The notes: generated by a model from the letters alone, not told the origin. A DNA stretch of 64,000 bases from Pararhodobacter zhoushanensis (GCF_025949695.1 NZ_JAPDFL010000001.1:310001-374000), one strand, 5' to 3'; shown: positions 1 through 9,290, counted from the stretch's first letter. Program-made: numbers and translations.

Positions 1-927
1 TGTCTGGCCATGCTGATCGCCATGGGCATCGACGCTGCGATCGGGTGGCCGGATGCTGTGTATCGGCGCATCGGGCATCCGGTGACCTGGGCGGGCGGGC
101 TGATCGCCACGCTTGAGGGGCGGCTGAACCGGGGCGAGGGCCGCCGCGCCAAGGGCGTGCTGACGGCGCTGATCGTGATCGGGCTGGCCGGGGGGCTGGC
201 ATGGGGCGTCGTTGCGCTGCTGCCGGGGGGCTGGTTTGGCACGGTTCTGACCGGCGTTCTGGCATGGCCGCTGGTTGCCCTCCGCTCGATGCACCAGCAC
301 GTCGCCGCTGTCGCCGCGCCGCTGGGCCGGGGCGATCTGGCCGGCGCGCGCCATGCCGTGTCGATGATCGTCGGGCGCGATCCGGCGCAGCTGGACAGCG
401 CGGGCGTAGCCCGCGCGGCGGTGGAAAGTCTGGCCGAGAACACCTCGGACGGCATCGTCGCCCCCCTGTTCTGGGGCGTCGTCGCCGGGCTGCCGGGGAT
501 CGCCGCCTACAAGGCGATCAACACGCTGGATTCGATGATCGGCCACCGGAACGCGCGCTATGAGCAGTTCGGCTGGGCCTCGGCCAAGATCGACGATGTG
601 GTCAACCTGATCCCGGCGCGGCTGACCGGCGTGGTCTTCGCGCTGGTGTCACCGCGCCCCGGCAAGGCGCTGAAAACCATGGCGCGGGACGCGCGCCACC
701 ACCGCTCGCCCAACGCCGGTTGGCCGGAATCCGCCATGGCGGGCGCGCTGGGGATCCGTTTGTCGGGTCCGCGCGTTTACGGGGACCGGGTGGCGAACGA
801 GCCTTGGGTCAATGAAGGCGCGCCCGATCCGTCAGCGCGCGACGTGACGCGGGGCCTGGCGCTGTATGTCCGGGCGATGGGGGTCTTGGCGGTGATGATC
901 GCCGCAGGGGGAGTGTGGGGATGGTAA
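1..927 (+). CDS. cobD: Adenosylcobinamide-phosphate synthase (CobD/CbiB), 5' end outside window
   Basis: Integral membrane enzyme of cobalamin synthesis that joins the aminopropanol arm (or its phosphate) to adenosylcobyric acid. The hallmark central block is present: VESLAENTSDGIVAPLFW, then AYKAINTLDSMIGHRN and DDVVNLIPARLTG. Several hydrophobic segments fit the family, which is usually about 300-320 residues. The frame is open to base 1 and the first ATG (base 10) lies inside what should be the N-terminal membrane segment, so the true start is probably just upstream. The end overlaps the start of cobC by 13 bases, so the two are translationally coupled. Confidence 0.93.
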   Translation, partial: CLAMLIAMGIDAAIGWPDAVYRRIGHPVTWAGGLIATLEGRLNRGEGRRAKGVLTALIVIGLAGGLAWGVVALLPGGWFGTVLTGVLAWPLVALRSMHQHVAAVAAPLGRGDLAGARHAVSMIVGRDPAQLDSAGVARAAVESLAENTSDGIVAPLFWGVVAGLPGIAAYKAINTLDSMIGHRNARYEQFGWASAKIDDVVNLIPARLTGVVFALVSPRPGKALKTMARDARHHRSPNAGWPESAMAGALGIRLSGPRVYGDRVANEPWVNEGAPDPSARDVTRGLALYVRAMGVLAVMIAAGGVWGW

Positions 928-1895
928 CGCGCGATCATGGCGGCAATCTGGATGCCGCGCGGGCCGAATATGGCGGCAGCGGCTGGATCGATCTGTCGAC
1001 GGGGATCAACCGGCGGCCCTATCCTGTGCCCGCGCTACCTGCGGACGCGTGGACGGCACTGCCGACCGCGACCGCGCAAGGGGCGCTGATCGACGCCGCC
1101 GCCGAGGCTTTCGGCGCCGCGCCCGAGACGGTCCTGCCGCTGGCGGGCGCACAGGCGGCAATCCAGCTCTATCCGCGCTGTGCCGCGCCGGGCGACGCGC
1201 GGGTGCTGACGCCGACCTACAACGAACACGCCGCTGCGCTTAGTGCGCAGGGCTGGACCGTCACCCCGGTCGAAGGCCTGCGCGGACTTGCCGGGGCGGA
1301 TCTGGCGGTGGTGGTCAATCCCAACAACCCCGATGGCCGCAGCTGGTCGCCCGAGGCGCTGGTGGCGCTGTCCAGAAAGGTGGGATTGCTGGTGGTCGAC
1401 GAGAGTTTCGCCGATCCGCATCCCGAACTGTCGGTTGCCGATCAGGCGGGTGAGCGGCTGGTGGTCTTGCGGTCGTTTGGCAAATTCTACGGGCTGGCGG
1501 GCGTGCGGCTGGGCTTTCTGCTGGGTGCCCCCGCGATGGTGGCCCGACTGCGCGAGCTGGCCGGGCCGTGGTCGGTCAGTGGCCCCGCGTTGAGCATCGG
1601 CACCACGGCGCTGGGTGATACGGCGTGGCAGAGCGCGACGACCGAACGGCTGGCGGATGACGCCGCGCGGCTGGACTGGATGGCGGCGCGGGCGGGCTGG
1701 GTGCTGGTCGGCGGCACGGCGCTGTTTCGCACCTATGCGACGCCCGACGCCACCCGCGCGCAGGACCATCTGGCCCGCCGCGCGATCTGGACGCGACGGT
1801 TTCCGTACTCGGGCACCTGGCTCAGACTGGGGCTGCCGGACGGGGCGGAGTGGGGCCGCGTCGAAAAAGCGCTGAGCGAGTGGCGACCGGTATAA
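915..1895 (+). CDS. cobC: CobC, threonine-phosphate decarboxylase-like PLP enzyme
   Basis: Fold-type I PLP protein of 326 residues that would supply (R)-1-amino-2-propanol phosphate for the cobalamin nucleotide loop. The N-terminus has the CobC-type opening DHGGNLDAARAEYGG followed by DLSTGINRRPYPVP. The family NPNNPDGR motif is near residue 135, and the PLP lysine lies in SFGKFYGLAG near residue 190. Start is ATG 915 or ATG 921, both inside cobD; 921 (MVTRDHGG) is equally plausible. It is the last gene of the cobalamin fragment; a hairpin follows at 1902-1919. Confidence 0.92.
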   Translation: MGMVTRDHGGNLDAARAEYGGSGWIDLSTGINRRPYPVPALPADAWTALPTATAQGALIDAAAEAFGAAPETVLPLAGAQAAIQLYPRCAAPGDARVLTPTYNEHAAALSAQGWTVTPVEGLRGLAGADLAVVVNPNNPDGRSWSPEALVALSRKVGLLVVDESFADPHPELSVADQAGERLVVLRSFGKFYGLAGVRLGFLLGAPAMVARLRELAGPWSVSGPALSIGTTALGDTAWQSATTERLADDAARLDWMAARAGWVLVGGTALFRTYATPDATRAQDHLARRAIWTRRFPYSGTWLRLGLPDGAEWGRVEKALSEWRPV

Positions 1896-1901
1896 GGGAG
1901 C

Positions 1902-1919
1902 GGTGCGCTGAAGCGCACC
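1902..1919. terminator. Perfect hairpin after cobC (within gap 1896-2064)
   Basis: GGTGCGCT-GA-AGCGCACC is a perfect 8-bp stem 7 bases after the cobC stop, followed by CTACC rather than a T run. The rest of the 169-base gap holds a second Rhodobacteraceae-style intergenic string near 1964-1989 (TATTTTCAGCAAGATGAAAG). A role as terminator or dispersed repeat is inferred from position. Confidence 0.5.
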
Positions 1920-2064
1920 CTACCCGGGATGGGGGGCTGCGCGCAGGCGGTGACCGCGCAGCTTGCGTATTTTCAGCAAGATGAAAGGGCGGCGCGGTCG
2001 CCTCGACACCCAGCGTGGGGCGGGGTAGTTTCTGCACCTGCAAAGACAGATTGGGAGCAGCCCC

Positions 2065-2469
2065 GTGACCACCACGCATAGCCTGACCTATACCGTGACC
2101 TTTGGAGACTGCGACCCGGCTGGGATCGTTTTCTATCCCAATATCTATGGCTGGTTCGACCGCACCTTCCACGACTGGCTGGCCGGATTCGGCGGGCATC
2201 AGGCGATCTGCACCGAACTGGGCGCGATCGGGCTGGGGTTGATGCAGGCGGATGCGAAATTCCGCCGCCCGATGCAGCCCAATGACACGGTGACCATCGC
2301 GATGACGGTGCGCGACTGGGGCCGCAAGGCGCTGGTGTTGGGCTATGAGGTGACCATGGGCGAGACGGTGATGGCCACCGGGGAAGAGGTGCGCGGGATG
2401 TTCAAGCGCACCGAGCAGGGCCTGAGCGCGGGCGAGATGGCCGCGCTGAAAGCCCTGCTGGAGCGCTAA
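2065..2469 (+). CDS. Acyl-CoA thioesterase, 4-hydroxybenzoyl-CoA thioesterase type
   Basis: Hotdog-fold protein of 134 residues. The family signature is clear near residue 14: GDCDPAGIVFYPNIYGWFD, in which the Asp of DPAGIVF is the usual catalytic acid of 4-HBA-CoA thioesterases, followed by the long hydrophobic helix. Start is GTG 2065, as no ATG lies near. It stands alone on the plus strand and its stop overlaps the stop of the convergent DUF4387 gene by 4 bases. The true substrate is unknown; aromatic or short-chain acyl-CoA hydrolysis is the family expectation. Confidence 0.85.
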   Translation: MTTTHSLTYTVTFGDCDPAGIVFYPNIYGWFDRTFHDWLAGFGGHQAICTELGAIGLGLMQADAKFRRPMQPNDTVTIAMTVRDWGRKALVLGYEVTMGETVMATGEEVRGMFKRTEQGLSAGEMAALKALLER

Positions 2470-2765
2470 AGCGCCATCTCGTCGATCAGCACCGCCAGCG
2501 CCGCGCCGTGCATGTCGCGGTCGTCGCGGCTGCCCTGCACCACCGGGCGCGGGATCGACAGTTTGACCACCCGCAGTTCGGCAATGTCAAAGCGTTTGAC
2601 CAGGTGCAACGGCGTGCCGGTCAGATCGGCGACGCGCTGTGTTTCGAGTTTCTGCGAAACGTCGGCATAGGCCGCCTCGGTGCCGCAGAAGATGTCAATC
2701 GTGATCCAGAACGGCCCGGCGTTCTTGGAGCGCACTTTCAAAACCAGATCGCCCAGACGCGCCAT
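2466..2765 (-). CDS. DUF4387 protein (AtuA partner)
   Basis: Protein of 99 residues starting MARLGDLVLKVRSKNAGPFW, with a conserved ITIDIFC segment, which I recognise as DUF4387. Members are typically encoded directly after an AtuA/DUF1446 protein, as here; the ATG (2763-2765) shares its first base with the last base of the atuA-like stop. No catalytic role is established. It is the last gene of the tctCBA-atuA operon. A longer reading of the frame back to 3266 only overlaps atuA and is not used. Confidence 0.82.
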   Translation of the reverse strand: MARLGDLVLKVRSKNAGPFWITIDIFCGTEAAYADVSQKLETQRVADLTGTPLHLVKRFDIAELRVVKLSIPRPVVQGSRDDRDMHGAALAVLIDEMAL

Positions 2766-4120
2766 CAGCCTACCTCGGATACAGTGAGGCGGAAGGCCGA
2801 CATCGGGTCGTCCAGCGCCAGAATATGGTTGAGCGCGAACTCGTAAAGCGGGCCGCGGTCGGTGGTGGCCGGGGAATAGGGGAAGGCGAAGGTTGGCAGT
2901 TCCTCGTCCTCGGTCAGCGGGTAATGCAGCACGAAAGGGTTGATCAGCTTGCCGATCTCGCTGGCAAGGGCCTGCGACGCGGCGGTGACGATGCCTAGAA
3001 CGCCCACTTCGACCGGCTGGCCCGTGCGGTTCTCCAGCGACCCCAGCGCGCCATTGGTGCCAATCAAGCGGAATTCGAGCGTGTAATCGGGCGGGGTCAG
3101 GCCCATGCGTTCGGTGATCTGGCCGGTGAGATAGGCGTGCAGCTTGTCGGCCCAGATTTGCGCGTTGGTGACATAGTGCTGCTGACGCAGGACCGCCAGA
3201 ATGGTGGTCTGGTAGCCCGCCGCGCGCGCGCCCTCCAGCTTGACGGTATAGGCACCGGGCACCCAAGTTGAGCCTTCGACGCGAACGCGCCGCGCATCGA
3301 GCGCCGTGTAGCGCGCGCCGCGAACGTCCAGATAGCCGCCGGGTTCATAGAGCTGGAACGGGTCGGAATTCTCATAGAGCATATGGGCGGAGACGGAATG
3401 CGGGGTGCAAAGCGCGGTCTCGGCCATAGCCTCGACCGTGAAGCCGGTGGTGTCGAAATCGACCATGATCACGCCCGAGGTCGGATTGGTCGAACACAGC
3501 GCGCCGCATTCGGCGATCTTGGCCCCGTGCCACGCGGCCCCGGCGTGATCGCCGCGCGCCAGCGGCAGGGCGGCGATGGTGGCGGTATCCGTCACCCGGC
3601 CACAGATCACGATATCCGCGCCGGTCGCCAGCGCCGCCTGCACCTGCTCGACGCCGCCCAGCGCCACGATGTTGGTCATCGCACGCAGCGCGTCGGCGCT
3701 GATTTCGGGCGCGGGGGTCAGCGGGGTGATCTGCCCGGCCTCAAGCGCCTGAACCAGACGCTCGGCGGGTTGCTGGCAATAGAGCCGCGCCACTTTCAGC
3801 GTCATGCCCAGCTCTGCCGCAATCTCGGCGGTCAGCGCATACATCCAGTCCACCGTCGCATCCGCGCCGCAGGTGCCCGCCGTGCCGATGATCAGCGGCA
3901 CGCCCGCCTCGGCCCGCGCCTGCATCAGCGTGCGCCATTCGGATTTCGTCGCGGCGCGTGAATATTTGGATTCGCCCGCGCCCAGCGACCAGGGGCCTGA
4001 GTCGGTCGAGCCGCCGTCGATGGCAATGATGTCCGGCTTAAGCCCAAGACCGCGCGACAAAGCCGCGCGGTCAAAGCCCAGTCCCAGAACGCCCGAAGGC
4101 ACCAGAACGCGTGTGCTCAT
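2765..4120 (-). CDS. AtuA-like protein (DUF1446, acyclic terpene utilisation family)
   Basis: Protein of 451 residues. It has the AtuA features LGFDRAALSRGL, IAIDGGSTDSGPWSLGAG near residue 33, a GTAGTCGAD block near residue 82, and DIVICGRVTDTATIAA near residue 170. AtuA is needed for citronellol/geraniol catabolism in Pseudomonas, but many relatives occur with tripartite transporters and other pathways. Here it follows tctA by one base and precedes DUF4387, so it is most likely expressed with the transporter and acts on the imported carboxylate. The specific reaction is unknown. Confidence 0.85.
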   Translation of the reverse strand: MSTRVLVPSGVLGLGFDRAALSRGLGLKPDIIAIDGGSTDSGPWSLGAGESKYSRAATKSEWRTLMQARAEAGVPLIIGTAGTCGADATVDWMYALTAEIAAELGMTLKVARLYCQQPAERLVQALEAGQITPLTPAPEISADALRAMTNIVALGGVEQVQAALATGADIVICGRVTDTATIAALPLARGDHAGAAWHGAKIAECGALCSTNPTSGVIMVDFDTTGFTVEAMAETALCTPHSVSAHMLYENSDPFQLYEPGGYLDVRGARYTALDARRVRVEGSTWVPGAYTVKLEGARAAGYQTTILAVLRQQHYVTNAQIWADKLHAYLTGQITERMGLTPPDYTLEFRLIGTNGALGSLENRTGQPVEVGVLGIVTAASQALASEIGKLINPFVLHYPLTEDEELPTFAFPYSPATTDRGPLYEFALNHILALDDPMSAFRLTVSEVG

Positions 4121-4121
4121 C

Positions 4122-5639
4122 TCAGTCCCCGATTGCCTCAGGCTGAACCTCAGGCCGTTTCAGAAAGCGGCGCAGAAAGATCGGCGCCAGAAAGCCGATG
4201 ATCGCGGCGATCCACAGGCCGGTCGAAACCGACGACGAGAAGAGATACGTCCAGTCGCCGTTCGACAACACCATGGCGCGGCGCAGGTTGTCTTCCATCG
4301 CGTTGCCCAGCAGGATGCCCAGAATGATCGGCACCGTCGGGATATCCAGCTTGCGGCAGACATAGCCCAGAATGCCGAAGGCGACCATGAGCTGCATGTC
4401 GAAGGTCGAGCCGGTCAGCGAGTAGATGCCGACAAAGGCCACCATCGTCACGCCGGGCAGCAGGATATGCGACGGCACCGAGAGGATCTTCACGAAGATC
4501 TTCACCATCGGCACGTTCATGATCAACAGCACGATGTTGGCGATCAGCAGGGCGGCGATCAGGCCCCAGACAACCTCGGGCCGTTCGGTGAACAACAGCG
4601 GGCCGGGGGTGATGTTGAGCGTCAGCAGCAAGGCCAGCAGCACGGCGGTGGTGCCCGAGCCCGGCACGCCCAGCGTCAGCATCGGGATCAGCGCGCCACC
4701 GGCGGCGGCGTTGTTGCCCGCCTCAGGCGCAGCCACGCCCCGGACGTTGCCCTTGCCGAAGCTGTCCTTGTCCTTGGCCACCGCTTTTTCGGCGACATAG
4801 GCCAGGAACGAACCCAGCGAGGCCCCGGCGCCAGGCAAAATCCCGGCGACAAAGCCGATGCCCGTCCCGCGCAGCATCGCGCCGGTCGTGTGGCGCAGCG
4901 CTTTCCACGGGATCGTCACCTTGCCGAGCGCGACACCGATGGCCGAATTCTTGCCGTGGCTCTCGATGAAGAAGAACACTTCGGACACGGCGAACAGACC
5001 GACGATGGCGACCAGAAAGTCGATGCCGTCCATCAGATGCAGCTCACCGAAGGTGAAGCGCGGCATGCCGGTGGTCTTATCCAGACCGATCATCGCGATG
5101 CCCAGACCCAGCAGGGCAGCCAGCGCCGATTTCGCCTGATTGTTCGACCCCAGACCGCCCAGCGTGCAGAAGGCCAGCAGGTAGAGCGCGAAATATTCGG
5201 CCGGGCCGAACTGGTAGGCAACGCGCGACAGCACCGGGGCCAGCAGCATCAGGCCGATGGTCGCCAGAAACGCGCCGACGAAGGACGCAACGCCTGAGAC
5301 GACAAGGGCCTCGCCCGCTCGACCTTGCCTTGCCATCGGATAGCCGTCGAGCGTGGTCATCATCGCCGGTTCGTCGCCCGGAATGTTCAGCAGGATCGAC
5401 GAGATCCGCCCGCCATACATCGCGCCGTAGTAGACCGAGGTCAGCAGCACCAGCGCCGACATCGCGTCCAGACCCATCGAGAAGGTGATCGGAATCAGCA
5501 GCGCCACGCCATTGGCCGGGCCAAGGCCCGGAAGCGCGCCGACGATGGTGCCGATGAAGCAGCCGATCACGGCCAGCATCAGCGACCATGGCGACAAGGC
5601 GATGGAAAAGCCCATTGCCAGGTTTGACAGAATGTCCAT
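4122..5639 (-). CDS. tctA: TctA, large permease of tripartite tricarboxylate transporter
   Basis: Membrane protein of 505 residues with about 11-12 hydrophobic segments. The family blocks are present: GTIVGALPGLGPANGVALL near residue 30, YYGAMYGGRISSILLNIPG near residue 70 and GGALIPMLTLGVPGSGTTA near residue 320. It is the main channel subunit of a secondary transporter that uses the periplasmic TctC. It lies between tctB (57 bases upstream) and the atuA-like gene. The substrate is a carboxylate that cannot be named from sequence. Confidence 0.93.
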   Translation of the reverse strand: MDILSNLAMGFSIALSPWSLMLAVIGCFIGTIVGALPGLGPANGVALLIPITFSMGLDAMSALVLLTSVYYGAMYGGRISSILLNIPGDEPAMMTTLDGYPMARQGRAGEALVVSGVASFVGAFLATIGLMLLAPVLSRVAYQFGPAEYFALYLLAFCTLGGLGSNNQAKSALAALLGLGIAMIGLDKTTGMPRFTFGELHLMDGIDFLVAIVGLFAVSEVFFFIESHGKNSAIGVALGKVTIPWKALRHTTGAMLRGTGIGFVAGILPGAGASLGSFLAYVAEKAVAKDKDSFGKGNVRGVAAPEAGNNAAAGGALIPMLTLGVPGSGTTAVLLALLLTLNITPGPLLFTERPEVVWGLIAALLIANIVLLIMNVPMVKIFVKILSVPSHILLPGVTMVAFVGIYSLTGSTFDMQLMVAFGILGYVCRKLDIPTVPIILGILLGNAMEDNLRRAMVLSNGDWTYLFSSSVSTGLWIAAIIGFLAPIFLRRFLKRPEVQPEAIGD

Positions 5640-5696
5640 GTCTCTCCCCCGTGGGCGGCCCGTCCGGCGTGCGCGCCCCGAATTTACGTCACCGCG

Positions 5697-6137
5697 TCAG
5701 AACCAGCTGCGCGGAAAACCCACCAGGCTCAGCCCCAGCACCATGTTGAACAGCACGAAAAGACCGACCGACAGGCCCACCCCGGTCAACACAGCGGTGA
5801 CGGGTTTGGGATTGATCTGATAGCTGAGCACACCGGCGGCGATCGCCGTTGGGATCACGAAACCCAGCGGGCGCACGGCGCTGGCGTAGCCCAGCAGCAC
5901 GGCCAGTGCGATCGCCAGTTGCACCAGCGTGCCGACGCCGGGCCACTCGGCATTGGCATCGGGCTTGATGATCAGAAAGGCCGACCCGATCACGACAAAG
6001 CCGCCGATCAGGTAGGGAAACACCCGCGGACCCACCGGGTCCGACAGAAAACTGGTCTGAATAGAGGTGGCGCTGTAGAGATACCCCAGCGCCACCGCCA
6101 TCAGGACCAGACCAAAGATCCGGTCCGCTTTCATCAC
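5697..6137 (-). CDS. tctB: TctB, small membrane subunit of tripartite tricarboxylate transporter
   Basis: Protein of 146 residues with four predicted membrane helices, starting MMKADRIFGLVLMAVALGY, with the SDPVGPRVFPYLIG stretch near residue 32 that is typical of TctB. It partners TctA in the inner membrane. Its ATG overlaps the tctC stop by 4 bases, so translation is coupled. No anomaly seen. Confidence 0.9.
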   Translation of the reverse strand: MMKADRIFGLVLMAVALGYLYSATSIQTSFLSDPVGPRVFPYLIGGFVVIGSAFLIIKPDANAEWPGVGTLVQLAIALAVLLGYASAVRPLGFVIPTAIAAGVLSYQINPKPVTAVLTGVGLSVGLFVLFNMVLGLSLVGFPRSWF

Positions 6138-7096
6138 TGAATCACGCCGATCTCGCGGCTCAGCTCCTGGGTCTGGGCGATCACGCCATCGATCCAGGTC
6201 TGAAACTCATCGCCAACGCGGGTGAAGGGCGCCAGACCATTGGCCGTCATCGCCTCTTGCCACTGCGCGCTGTTCGCAACGGCGGTCAGACGGTCAGCCC
6301 AGGCTTGGAACGCTTCATCCGAGATGCCGCCGGGGACATAGAGACCGCGCCAGTTCACGGCGGCGACGTCATAGCCCTGCTCACGCGCGGTGGGGATATC
6401 GTCAAAGCCCGGAACGCGCTCTTCGGTCAGCACAGCCAGAACGCGCACTTCGCCCGAACGCACAAAGCCGACGATTTCCGACATGTCGCCGGTCATCGCT
6501 TGCGTGAAGCCACCCACCGTCTGGGTGATCGCATCCGCGCCGCCATCCACGCCGATATAGCGGACCTGACGGATGTCTTCCAGACCGGCAGCCTGCAGGA
6601 TCTGCAGCGGTTTCATGTGGTCGAAGCCACCCACCGCAGAGCCACCGGCAAAGGCGACCGACGCCGGATCGGCCAGCACGGCGTCAACCAGATCGTTCAG
6701 CGACTGGAACGGGCTGTCATTGGCCACCACGATCACGCCGGGATCGCCCCCGATCGAGCCGACAAAGCGCACCTGATCCGCGGTCGCGCCGCCAAAGGCG
6801 TTCTGCGCCAGACGGGTCGTCGTGGCCGACGAGGCGGCGACGATCAGATCTTCGTCGGTGTTGCGCTCGTTGGCGACGTTGGCATAGGCCACGCCACCAC
6901 CGGCACCGGCCATGTTGGTCACCACGACCGGCGCGGGGACTTCACCGATTTCATACAGGATGCGGCCGATCTGGCGGCAAGTGAAATCCCAGCCGCCGCC
7001 GGGGTTAGCGGGCGCGATGCATTCGGTGGCAGCGGCCGGAACGGCCAGCGCCGCCAGCGCGCCCAGTGAAAGCGCGGACAGAGTCAAACGGGTCAT
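6134..7096 (-). CDS. tctC: TctC, periplasmic solute-binding protein (Bug family)
   Basis: Protein of 320 residues with a Sec signal peptide (cleavage after AVPAAA, about residue 23), then the Bug/TctC opening CIAPANPGGGWDFTCRQIG. The later VVTNMAGAGGGVAYANVAN matches the family ligand loop. I chose ATG 7096 over the longer frame because a strong GGGAGGAAG ribosome site sits just before it and the signal peptide then begins cleanly. First gene of the operon tctC-tctB-tctA-atuA-DUF4387, divergent from tctDE, which probably controls it. Confidence 0.93.
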   Translation of the reverse strand: MTRLTLSALSLGALAALAVPAAATECIAPANPGGGWDFTCRQIGRILYEIGEVPAPVVVTNMAGAGGGVAYANVANERNTDEDLIVAASSATTTRLAQNAFGGATADQVRFVGSIGGDPGVIVVANDSPFQSLNDLVDAVLADPASVAFAGGSAVGGFDHMKPLQILQAAGLEDIRQVRYIGVDGGADAITQTVGGFTQAMTGDMSEIVGFVRSGEVRVLAVLTEERVPGFDDIPTAREQGYDVAAVNWRGLYVPGGISDEAFQAWADRLTAVANSAQWQEAMTANGLAPFTRVGDEFQTWIDGVIAQTQELSREIGVIQ

Positions 7097-7245
7097 GTGG
7101 AACTTCCTCCCTGAAACATTCCGCAAAGGCGACTGCGGCCGGCTGCTTGGCCAGCGCATGTTCCCCCCTTGCGTCGTGCACCATTCGCTGAAAACCTTGC
7201 ACAGACCTGTCACGGACGCGTCATCGCGCCAGAAAATGAGGCGGA
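7097..7245. promoter_or_regulatory. Divergent promoter region tctC / tctD
   Basis: 149 bases separate the divergent tctC and tctD starts and must hold both promoters. The tctC ribosome site is visible at about 7104-7112. I saw no long palindrome. Control of tctC by TctD is inferred from TctDE systems elsewhere. Confidence 0.55.
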
Positions 7246-7911
7246 ATGCGATTTCTTTTGATCGAGGACAACGCCGACCTCGCGCGCTCGGTCCGTGAGC
7301 GGCTTGAGCTGGAGGGGCACGCCGTCGACCACGCCGTCGATCTGGCTGATGCCGACGATCATCTGGCCGTCGCGCGCTATGACCTGATCTTGCTCGACAT
7401 CACCCTGCCCGATGGCGACGGGCGCAGCTTTTTGCAGCGCCACCGCGCAGCCCAGGCCGATACGCCCGTGATCGTGCTGACCGCGCGCTCGGCGGTGTCG
7501 GACCGGGTGGATACGCTGGATCTGGGGGCCGATGACTATCTGACCAAACCCTTTGATTTCGCCGAACTTGAGGCCCGCTGCCGTGCCGTGCTGCGCCGCA
7601 GGGGCGGGGCGGCGACCACGTTGCAGACCTATGCCGATCTGACCTTTGATCCGATGGGGGCCTGCGTCACCGTCGCGGGCGAGACCCGCGATCTGCGCAA
7701 CCGGGAACTGCGGCTGCTCGAGGTTCTTTTGTCCGCGCCGGGCCGCATCCTGTCCAAGGACCAGCTCTGCGACCGGCTGTTTTCCTATGCCGAACCGGTC
7801 AGTGACAACGCCATCGAGGTCTATATCGCCCGCCTGCGCCGCAAGATCGACGGCAGCGCCGCGCGGATCGAAACCGTGCGCGGGCTGGGTTACCGGCTGA
7901 CCGGCGGATGA
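7246..7911 (+). CDS. tctD: TctD-like OmpR-family response regulator
   Basis: Protein of 221 residues. An N-terminal receiver domain has the acidic pair at residues 7-8 (IEDN), the phospho-acceptor Asp in DLILLDITLPDGDG near residue 51 and the Lys in DYLTKPFDF near residue 101. A C-terminal winged-helix domain ends VRGLGYRL. Its stop overlaps the tctE start by 4 bases. Placement next to tctCBA makes regulation of that operon the likely job. Confidence 0.9.
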   Translation: MRFLLIEDNADLARSVRERLELEGHAVDHAVDLADADDHLAVARYDLILLDITLPDGDGRSFLQRHRAAQADTPVIVLTARSAVSDRVDTLDLGADDYLTKPFDFAELEARCRAVLRRRGGAATTLQTYADLTFDPMGACVTVAGETRDLRNRELRLLEVLLSAPGRILSKDQLCDRLFSYAEPVSDNAIEVYIARLRRKIDGSAARIETVRGLGYRLTGG

Positions 7912-9290
7912 CCCCCCGCGCCGCCCCCAGCCTGCGCCGTCGCCTTATGGTGCAGCTGCTTGTGTTGTCGGCGGTGCTGGCGGTCGCGCTTTACGTGGCG
8001 GTACGGCTGGGGGCCGAGCGCGCCTCTGAGGCGACGCTCGACGGGATACTGGGCGCGGCCACCACCACCATCGCCGAGGAATTGCGCAGCGTCGAGGGTG
8101 GAGCCGAGCTGGACCTGTCGCCCGGCACCTTCTCGATGCTGGCGGCGATGGGTGAAGAACGGATCTTTCACCGCATCGACATCCGGGGCCTGCCCGTCAC
8201 CGGCTATGACGACCTGCCCCTGCCACCGACCACCCCCACCGCGCTGGAACCGGCGTTTTACGACGCGACCTACCGCGACGCCGATCTGCGGCTGGCCGCC
8301 GTGGCGCGCAGCCTGATGATCGAAAACCGCGCCGCCCCTGTGCTGGTGATCGTCGGCCAGACGCGCGAGGGCCAGCGCGCCATTGCCCGCGATCTGGGCA
8401 ACCGCGCGGCGGCGCTGGGGCTGGTGGTGTTTCTGGTCGCCGTGCCCCTCAGCCTGTTCGCGACGGGCACCCTGCTGCGCCCCATCGGGCGGCTGGCCGA
8501 GGCGGTCGGCCGGCGCGGCGGTCACGATCTGCGCCCGGTGCGCCACCCTGCCCCCGCCGAGCTGATGCCGCTGGTCGAGCAGCTCAACGCCTTCATCGCC
8601 CGTCTGCGCCAGACCCTTGCGCAGACCGAAACCTTCATCGCCGAAGCCGCGCATCACATCCGCACGCCGCTGGCCACCCTGCGCTCCGAGGCCGAGCTGG
8701 CGCTGCGCCAAGCCGGGGATGAACCCACCCGCGCCCGCCTGCGCGGCATGATCCGCGCGACCGAGGAAAGCGCGCGCTCGGCCAACCAGCTCCTTGACCA
8801 CGCGACGGTGCTGTTTCGCGCCGACCAGCGGGCGCAGGACCGGGTCGAACTGGGCGCGATGGTCTCGGCGCTGGCCGACAGGTTCCGCCCCACCGCCGAT
8901 CTGAAAGAAATGGAAATCACGCTGGACCTGCCCGCCGCGCCGATGGAAACAACCGGCGACGCGGTGCTGATCGAATCCGCGCTGCGCAACCTGATCGACA
9001 ACGCGCTGAAATACTCGCCCGCCGAATCCCCCATCCTGATCACCCTGCGCGAGGACGCAGGTTTCGCCCGGCTCGACGTTCACGACCGGGGCCGGGGTCT
9101 GGGCGGCGAGACGCAGGCGGCACTCTCCAAACGCTTTCGACGCGGCGGGAATGTCGGTGGTGTGGTCGGCTCGGGGCTGGGCTTGACGATTGTGAGCGAG
9201 ACGGCGGCGGCGATGGGCGGGCGCTTTGCCCTGAAAGACAGAAAGGACGGCGGCACATGCGCAACGCTCTGGTTCCCCTTCTCGTCGTGA
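7908..9290 (+). CDS. tctE: TctE-like sensor histidine kinase
   Basis: Protein of 460 residues: an N-terminal membrane helix near residues 14-32, a periplasmic domain of about 130 residues, a second helix near 162-182, a HAMP-like linker, the H-box AEAAHHIRTPLATLRSEAEL near residue 245 with the phospho-acceptor His, the N-box LRNLIDNALKYS and the G-boxes DRGRGLGG and GSGLGLTIVSETAAAMGG. The last 34 bases overlap the next gene, which encodes a periplasmic binding protein, hinting that the two proteins work together in sensing. Confidence 0.9.
   Translation: MTPRAAPSLRRRLMVQLLVLSAVLAVALYVAVRLGAERASEATLDGILGAATTTIAEELRSVEGGAELDLSPGTFSMLAAMGEERIFHRIDIRGLPVTGYDDLPLPPTTPTALEPAFYDATYRDADLRLAAVARSLMIENRAAPVLVIVGQTREGQRAIARDLGNRAAALGLVVFLVAVPLSLFATGTLLRPIGRLAEAVGRRGGHDLRPVRHPAPAELMPLVEQLNAFIARLRQTLAQTETFIAEAAHHIRTPLATLRSEAELALRQAGDEPTRARLRGMIRATEESARSANQLLDHATVLFRADQRAQDRVELGAMVSALADRFRPTADLKEMEITLDLPAAPMETTGDAVLIESALRNLIDNALKYSPAESPILITLREDAGFARLDVHDRGRGLGGETQAALSKRFRRGGNVGGVVGSGLGLTIVSETAAAMGGRFALKDRKDGGTCATLWFPFSS

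Noticed and set aside
3804..5297. 497-residue plus-strand frame opposite tctA/atuA
   Set aside because: Rich in His, Gln and Arg with no recognisable domain; shadow of TctA.
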